From Pseudomonadota bacterium (lineage in GTDB: Bacteria; Pseudomonadota; Gammaproteobacteria; Acidiferrobacterales; Acidiferrobacteraceae): a stretch of 39,485 bases of DNA. Shown here piece after piece: positions 36,062-39,485 of this stretch. The position numbers and the translations under genes were made by a program. Below the pieces are notes generated by a model that was given only the letters and a program-made list of their open reading frames with translations, ran no database searches and was not told the origin of the DNA. The first letter of the stretch is position 1; each line of letters opens with the position of its first letter. Where the stretch lies: positions 1 through 39,485 of the forward strand of contig JAJYDT010000017.1 of assembly GCA_021777335.1 (NCBI GenBank). Direction: 5' to 3'.

Positions 36062-37085
36062 GCAGGTCGTTCACCGCACGCATCGCGGCGGCCTGCCCCT
36101 GAGAAATCGAGTCATCGATGGTTTCCGGGCCGAGCGCCGCACCCACAGCGTATATGCCGCGGCGCGTCGTGCCACAGGTATTCGTATAATGCTCCGCGCG
36201 CTCGATGAATCCATGCTTCTCGAGCGCAATACCAAAGACCTTGGCAATCTCCGGATTGTCTTCGTTCGGGTCCATGCCAATCGCGTGGACCACCAGATCC
36301 ATCGGGATCACGATCGGGCGCTTCACCAACGTATCCTCGCCCTTTACCAGCAAGCGGCCATCAGGCGACTTGGTTACCTCGGCGATACGCGCCTTCACGA
36401 ACTTGGTCTTAAACTCTTCCTGAGATTTCCAGTAGAACCGGTCTTCGTACAGACCGAAGGTACGGATGTCCATATAGTAGATAAACACATCGGTCTGAGG
36501 CGAGAGCTCCTTGATCTCCATCGCAAGGTTCGTCGACACCGTGCAGCATATCTTCGAGCACCATTCGCGACCAATCTGGCGGTCCCTGGAACCCACGCAA
36601 AGCAGGATTGCGACCCTATCAGGGACACGGCCGTCCGACGGACAGGCAATCTTGCCGGCAACCACCATCTGCTCCACCTGGGTGGTAGTCACTACGTCTT
36701 CGAACGTGCCGAAACCCCATTCCGGCTTGTTGATTGAATCAAAATGGGTGAAACCGGTGGCCAAGATGACGGCGCCACATTCGACCGTCTTGCCGTTTGA
36801 GATCGTGGCGATGAAACGCCCCGCCTCTCCATCCAGCTTGGTGACCTTCGCGCCCTTGTGAATCGTGGCACCGCGCACGTCCTCGACACGCTTGATCATG
36901 CGGCCCATGGCATCCTTCGCCCACTCGCCTGACGGTACCAGTTTGGCGTATCCGGACAGAATTGGCGTTCCACCCAGCCGGTCTTCCTTCTCAACAAGCA
37001 CCACATTCATGCCCGCGCCTGCGACACCTGCCGCTGCGGCGAGGCCCGCTGGGCCCGCGCCTACCACCAGTACCGTGTTTTGCAT
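36036..37085 (-). CDS. hdrA: sHdr complex flavoprotein subunit HdrA
   Basis: A 349-residue FAD protein. An N-terminal dinucleotide-binding motif, VVGAGPAGLAAAAG (7-20), is followed by VEKEDRLGG. A cysteine cluster-binding region is formed by Cys163 (LLCVGSRD) and Cys176/180/181 (REWCSKICC). The C-terminal FAD contact is GIYAVGAALGPETIDDSI. At this length it is the short sHdrA form without the extra ferredoxin domains of methanogen HdrA. The start follows the hdrB1 stop by 3 nt with a good GGAGG-containing upstream region. It is the presumed electron entry/exit flavin of the complex. Confidence 0.93.
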   Translation of the reverse strand: MQNTVLVVGAGPAGLAAAAGVAGAGMNVVLVEKEDRLGGTPILSGYAKLVPSGEWAKDAMGRMIKRVEDVRGATIHKGAKVTKLDGEAGRFIATISNGKTVECGAVILATGFTHFDSINKPEWGFGTFEDVVTTTQVEQMVVAGKIACPSDGRVPDRVAILLCVGSRDRQIGREWCSKICCTVSTNLAMEIKELSPQTDVFIYYMDIRTFGLYEDRFYWKSQEEFKTKFVKARIAEVTKSPDGRLLVKGEDTLVKRPIVIPMDLVVHAIGMDPNEDNPEIAKVFGIALEKHGFIERAEHYTNTCGTTRRGIYAVGAALGPETIDDSISQGQAAAMRAVNDLHALVQKIA

Positions 37086-37088
37086 TGT

Positions 37089-38501
37089 TTACGCCTTGCC
37101 TCCCAATGCCAGTTCGGGATTATAGAGATATTCGATGTTGCCCTGCTCGACCTGCTTCAGGTACTTCTCGAAGTCACTCTTCGACTTGTTCCAGTCGATG
37201 CCCATCTTCTCGACGAGCTCTTCGCACGGAGACGCGTGCCACTGCAACTGCACGATCTTGAACGGATCGGCACCGCAAGCCAGCGCCGCGAACTGCACGT
37301 CCGCCATGATCGGTACCTGGAAATTCTGGCCATGCGCCTTGCCGATCCACTGGTTCTTGTCCATTGTGGTGATACACCCGGTATCATTGCCGAGCATCAC
37401 GTCCGCGTTTGCCTCCTGGCGCGCGACCTTGATCTTCCGGTCCATCGTAAAGGACCGGACGAATTCACGCTCCGAGATGATGTGTCGGAATCCAAAACCG
37501 CAGCAATCGTACCAAGTGGAATAGTCAATAACCTGAGCACCCATGGCCTGCGCGATGGCGGTGCCGATCGCAGTCCGGTTGCCGCCAAGAGTGTCGACAT
37601 CGTAAATCGCGTCCTCGTGCACCATCTTGTAGTAATGGCAAGCAACATGCATGGTCGCGCGGATGTTAGAAATGTCGATTGTCTGCAGTTCTGAGGCGAT
37701 ACGCTGCCTCATCACATGTACCCATTCCGAGTAATGCACGATCTCCTCTGGAATCACGATCTTGCCGTCTACAAGGCGTCCGAGCTTGCCGAGAATCTTT
37801 GTCACCTTCTCCCGCAGCTCGGCGGACTCGATGAGGTATTTCCGGATCTCCTTGTAGTTTCCAAAGGAAGTGCCACAGTGAACCAGAGGATAGAAATGGC
37901 CGAGTTCGTGTCCATGCTGCTTGCCAGAGACGTAGGCCTGGTGGAAATTCCTCAGGAACACCGCCGCGAGCGACTCCACATTGCCAATACCGGAGCCGTG
38001 GTAGTTCCAGGCCGTGCAGGAGGTCTGATCGGTCTCATCGAGATAGTCCCTGCCCGGCACATAGCCGAACTTGTTCATGAACCACAGCAGCGAGGTGGGG
38101 TATCCGGGGATATTGCCGCATTGACCGCAGGACTTGTGATGCCACAGACCGACTGTCGGAATCTTCTTCTCCCAGCCGAATAGTGTCTTCACGGTCTTCG
38201 GCTGCATCGCATCGGTAACACGGTGGACGATGATCTGGCCATCCTTCTCGAGCTCCCACATGTGCTCGCGCACGTCATCCATCCGGTCACCAAGATCGAC
38301 CGTGCGCCGGTCGACATGCTTGCGTACCCACTCGGTCGCCTGGGCCGCATCGGCCGCGGACAGATTGGTCTGCTGGAAGAACGATCCGTGACCGGCGATG
38401 CCCTGGCCGTCGGTGTTATGGAACCCCGGCTTCATGGTTCCTGGTCCGGCACCCTCGGGCGAAGTATTGTGGTTACCTGGTCTAAAGTCGGTCGGTTTCA
38501 T
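37089..38501 (-). CDS. hdrB1: sHdr complex subunit HdrB1
   Basis: A 470-residue HdrB-like subunit, much longer than HdrB2 because of an N-terminal extension of about 115 residues. The extension is rich in Gly, Asn and His in its first 40 residues (RPGNHNTSPEGAGPGTMKPG). Both CCG motifs are incomplete. Around the first, the cysteines seen are Cys125, Cys128, Cys162 (preceded by Ser instead of Cys) and Cys209. In the second, Cys288, Cys333-Cys334 and Cys376 are present, but the first Cys of the final CxxC is Asp373. It may therefore bind different or fewer clusters than HdrB2. AGGAG lies 7 nt before the ATG. It is 44 nt downstream of hdrC1. Confidence 0.92.
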   Translation of the reverse strand: MKPTDFRPGNHNTSPEGAGPGTMKPGFHNTDGQGIAGHGSFFQQTNLSAADAAQATEWVRKHVDRRTVDLGDRMDDVREHMWELEKDGQIIVHRVTDAMQPKTVKTLFGWEKKIPTVGLWHHKSCGQCGNIPGYPTSLLWFMNKFGYVPGRDYLDETDQTSCTAWNYHGSGIGNVESLAAVFLRNFHQAYVSGKQHGHELGHFYPLVHCGTSFGNYKEIRKYLIESAELREKVTKILGKLGRLVDGKIVIPEEIVHYSEWVHVMRQRIASELQTIDISNIRATMHVACHYYKMVHEDAIYDVDTLGGNRTAIGTAIAQAMGAQVIDYSTWYDCCGFGFRHIISEREFVRSFTMDRKIKVARQEANADVMLGNDTGCITTMDKNQWIGKAHGQNFQVPIMADVQFAALACGADPFKIVQLQWHASPCEELVEKMGIDWNKSKSDFEKYLKQVEQGNIEYLYNPELALGGKA

Positions 38502-38545
38502 AGAGGTTCTCCTGGCAAATCTCGTGAATCTTTGCGATCAGACGT

Positions 38546-39238
38546 CTACTTCGCGCTGTCGCCGTCGTGTTCTTTCACCCAATCGTCATAGTCCTCGCGT
38601 TTCTCTTCAATAAAGTCCTCAATCACGTCGAACAGGTTCTCATCGACGATCTGAAGCTGCTTCATGACCCCGGTCATCTCCCAGATCGTGTACATCTCAA
38701 CCGACGTCTTGAGGGACACCTCCCATGCAGTATCCGTGGTCTGCAACGTCCGCACGGGTATGGCCTTGCGCAACGTCTTGAGGTCGCCCTCGACCTTCTG
38801 GATATTCGGACCCCAATCGGGGAAGTGGTCCGGCTGGATCATATCTGGCGACAACTGATTACCGGTCGTGATGAGCTTGAGCATCACGCGGCCGAACGGA
38901 CGCAACACGTCCTTCGCCGATTGCATTCCATGTTTGATTGATATCTCGCGCATGATGGCGATCAGGCCGCCCGGGGAATTCTTGAACGGGCAACGCGCGG
39001 CGCACGTCATGCATTGCGCACACGCCCAGATCTTTTCCTGCATGGCATCGTAGATCTGCTCGACGTTCTCAGTCCAGAGCAGTTGGACGATCTCACGCGG
39101 GCTGAAATCATAGAAATGGGCTGCCGGACACGTCGCTGTGCAGATGCCGCAGTTAAGGCAGCCATTTAACTCGTGGTCGTACCTGAAATCGCGACGGATG
39201 TCGTCGTAGATTTCCTGCATCTCAGCGTAGGTTGCCAT
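38546..39238 (-). CDS. hdrC1: sHdr complex subunit HdrC1
   Basis: A 230-residue iron-sulfur protein with two ferredoxin-type motifs: Cys27/30/33/37 (CLNCGICTATC) and Cys73/76/79/83 (CAQCMTCAARC). It passes electrons between HdrB1 and HdrA. The open frame goes 20 codons further up, through the promoter palindrome. The ATG at 39238 has AGGAG 7 nt upstream and begins MATYAEMQEIYDDIRRDF, so it is the real start. It is the first gene after the predicted operon promoter. The acidic C-terminus (IEEKREDYDDWVKEHDG) is as expected for the family. Confidence 0.93.
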   Translation of the reverse strand: MATYAEMQEIYDDIRRDFRYDHELNGCLNCGICTATCPAAHFYDFSPREIVQLLWTENVEQIYDAMQEKIWACAQCMTCAARCPFKNSPGGLIAIMREISIKHGMQSAKDVLRPFGRVMLKLITTGNQLSPDMIQPDHFPDWGPNIQKVEGDLKTLRKAIPVRTLQTTDTAWEVSLKTSVEMYTIWEMTGVMKQLQIVDENLFDVIEDFIEEKREDYDDWVKEHDGDSAK

Positions 39239-39268
39239 ATCATTGCTCCTGGCCCGGAAACACCCATC

Positions 39269-39298
39269 AGTATATCGCACATTACTAATGAATGTCAT
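39269..39298 (-). promoter_or_regulatory. Predicted sigma-70 promoter of the sHdr operon
   Basis: On the minus strand, ATGACA (39298-39293, 5 of 6 with TTGACA) and TATACT (39274-39269, 5 of 6 with TATAAT) are spaced by 18 nt. They lie 30-60 nt before the hdrC1 start codon. The -35 is overlapped by a palindrome, so repression or activation at this site is plausible. Confidence 0.6.
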
Positions 39299-39300
39299 TA
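39286..39300. promoter_or_regulatory. Palindromic candidate operator TAATGA-ATG-TCATTA
   Basis: A perfect 6-3-6 inverted repeat covers the -35 of the predicted hdrC1 promoter. Such AT-rich dyads suit small winged-helix repressors. ArsR-type regulators (sHdrR, SoxR) control sHdr/sox genes in other sulfur oxidizers, but none is encoded in this window, so the link is only inference. Confidence 0.45.
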
Positions 39301-39302
39301 AC

Positions 39303-39342
39303 TAAAGCCACTGGGTGCTGTCTTCTGTCCCCAGTGGCTTTA
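39303..39342. terminator. 13-bp hairpin between dsrE-like gene and hdrC1
   Basis: TAAAGCCACTGGG (39303-39315) pairs perfectly with 39330-39342 across a 14-nt loop. It lies 44 nt after the stop of the partial dsrE-like gene and just before the hdrC1 promoter. The minus-strand stem ends GGCTTTAGTT, a short U-poor tail. It may be a partial terminator or a 3'-end stabilizing structure that separates expression of the carrier genes from hdr. Confidence 0.6.
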
Positions 39343-39386
39343 CAAACCGAAGCGCGCTCGGCCTTCGCCCTCTTCGCAAGTTCTTG

Positions 39387-39485
39387 TCAGATAAACAGGC
39401 AGATATCAGACTCTCCGGCAAACTCAAAGAAGGTTGCGGCGCCACCGTATTCGATGCCGCCGATGAAGTCGTTGTGGCTGAAACC
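39387..39485 (-). CDS. DsrE-family sulfur carrier, C-terminal fragment (runs off window)
   Basis: Only the last 32 residues are in the window, too short for a stand-alone call, but the reading frame is open to the edge. It ends GFSHNDFIGGIEYGGAATFF followed by EFAGESDICLFI and a TGA. The EYGG-AT-FEFA...LFI ending is that of DsrE-type proteins encoded upstream of hdrC1 in sHdr loci (often tusA/rhd-dsrE3A). Such proteins hand sulfane sulfur toward the sHdr complex. The family call rests on this short tail plus position. Confidence 0.6.
   Translation of the reverse strand, partial: GFSHNDFIGGIEYGGAATFFEFAGESDICLFI

Noticed and set aside
35754-36737. 327-codon plus-strand frame opposite hdrA/hdrH
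   Set aside because: Shadow of two well-supported sHdr genes.
1-39485. CRISPR array, tRNA, rRNA, IS element or prophage
   Set aside because: No regularly spaced repeats, cloverleaf-like sequences, transposase motifs or phage genes were recognized on reading.

Overview
The window looks like chromosomal DNA of a chemolithoautotrophic, sulfur-oxidizing gammaproteobacterium, possibly Acidiferrobacter- or Acidithiobacillus-like. The genus is an inference. The supporting signs are a bamC-dapA pair, moderately high GC, tightly packed overlapping genes, and a nearly complete sulfur-oxidizing heterodisulfide reductase-like (sHdr) locus with its own lipoate-assembly genes. No tRNA, rRNA, CRISPR array or insertion sequence was seen.

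Layout, left to right. 1-4.0 kb: a DUF481-type outer-membrane protein and a KimA-like APC permease, both on the minus strand, flanking about 1.1 kb with no convincing gene. 4.4-5.4 kb: a lipoate ligase on the plus strand with the same A+B domain layout as the sHdr ligase further right. 5.4-12.8 kb: a minus-strand housekeeping operon dapA-bamC-MBL hydrolase-purC-purL, joined by 1-nt overlaps or gaps of a few bases. 13.1-15.9 kb: a decayed two-component locus, comprising a receiver-PAS-PAS-kinase-receiver gene broken at three places (one an exact 22-bp tandem duplication) and a receiver remnant before it. 16.4-18.3 kb: a Bcp peroxiredoxin and a PIN-PhoH ATPase. 18.3-20.3 kb: a LysR regulator, a glutamine-amidotransferase-like protein lacking the nucleophilic Cys, and a small orphan. 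20.4-26.0 kb: a small membrane protein; an operon of orphan, HDAC/AcuC-like deacetylase and aldo-keto reductase; then several conserved-looking orphans including a pseudo-receiver and a periplasmic protein. 26.3-27.5 kb: a FadL-type outer-membrane channel.

27.5-39.5 kb (minus strand) is the main system. After the 3' end of a DsrE-type sulfur carrier at the window edge come a hairpin, a promoter with an overlapping palindrome, then hdrC1-hdrB1-hdrA-hdrH-hdrC2-hdrB2-lbpA1-dsrE-lbpA2-lipS1-sLpl(AB)-lipT-lipS2. The known model is that DsrE/TusA-type carriers bring sulfane sulfur to the cytoplasmic sHdr complex, which oxidizes it using lipoylated LbpA proteins. sLpl(AB) loads octanoate or lipoate on LbpA, and the radical-SAM pair LipS1/LipS2 inserts the two sulfurs. 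The family-level system is described in the literature. The parts worth a second look here are its promoter architecture, the second AB-type ligase 25 kb away, the convergent FadL gene, the incomplete cysteine motifs of HdrB1 and the surrounding orphan genes.
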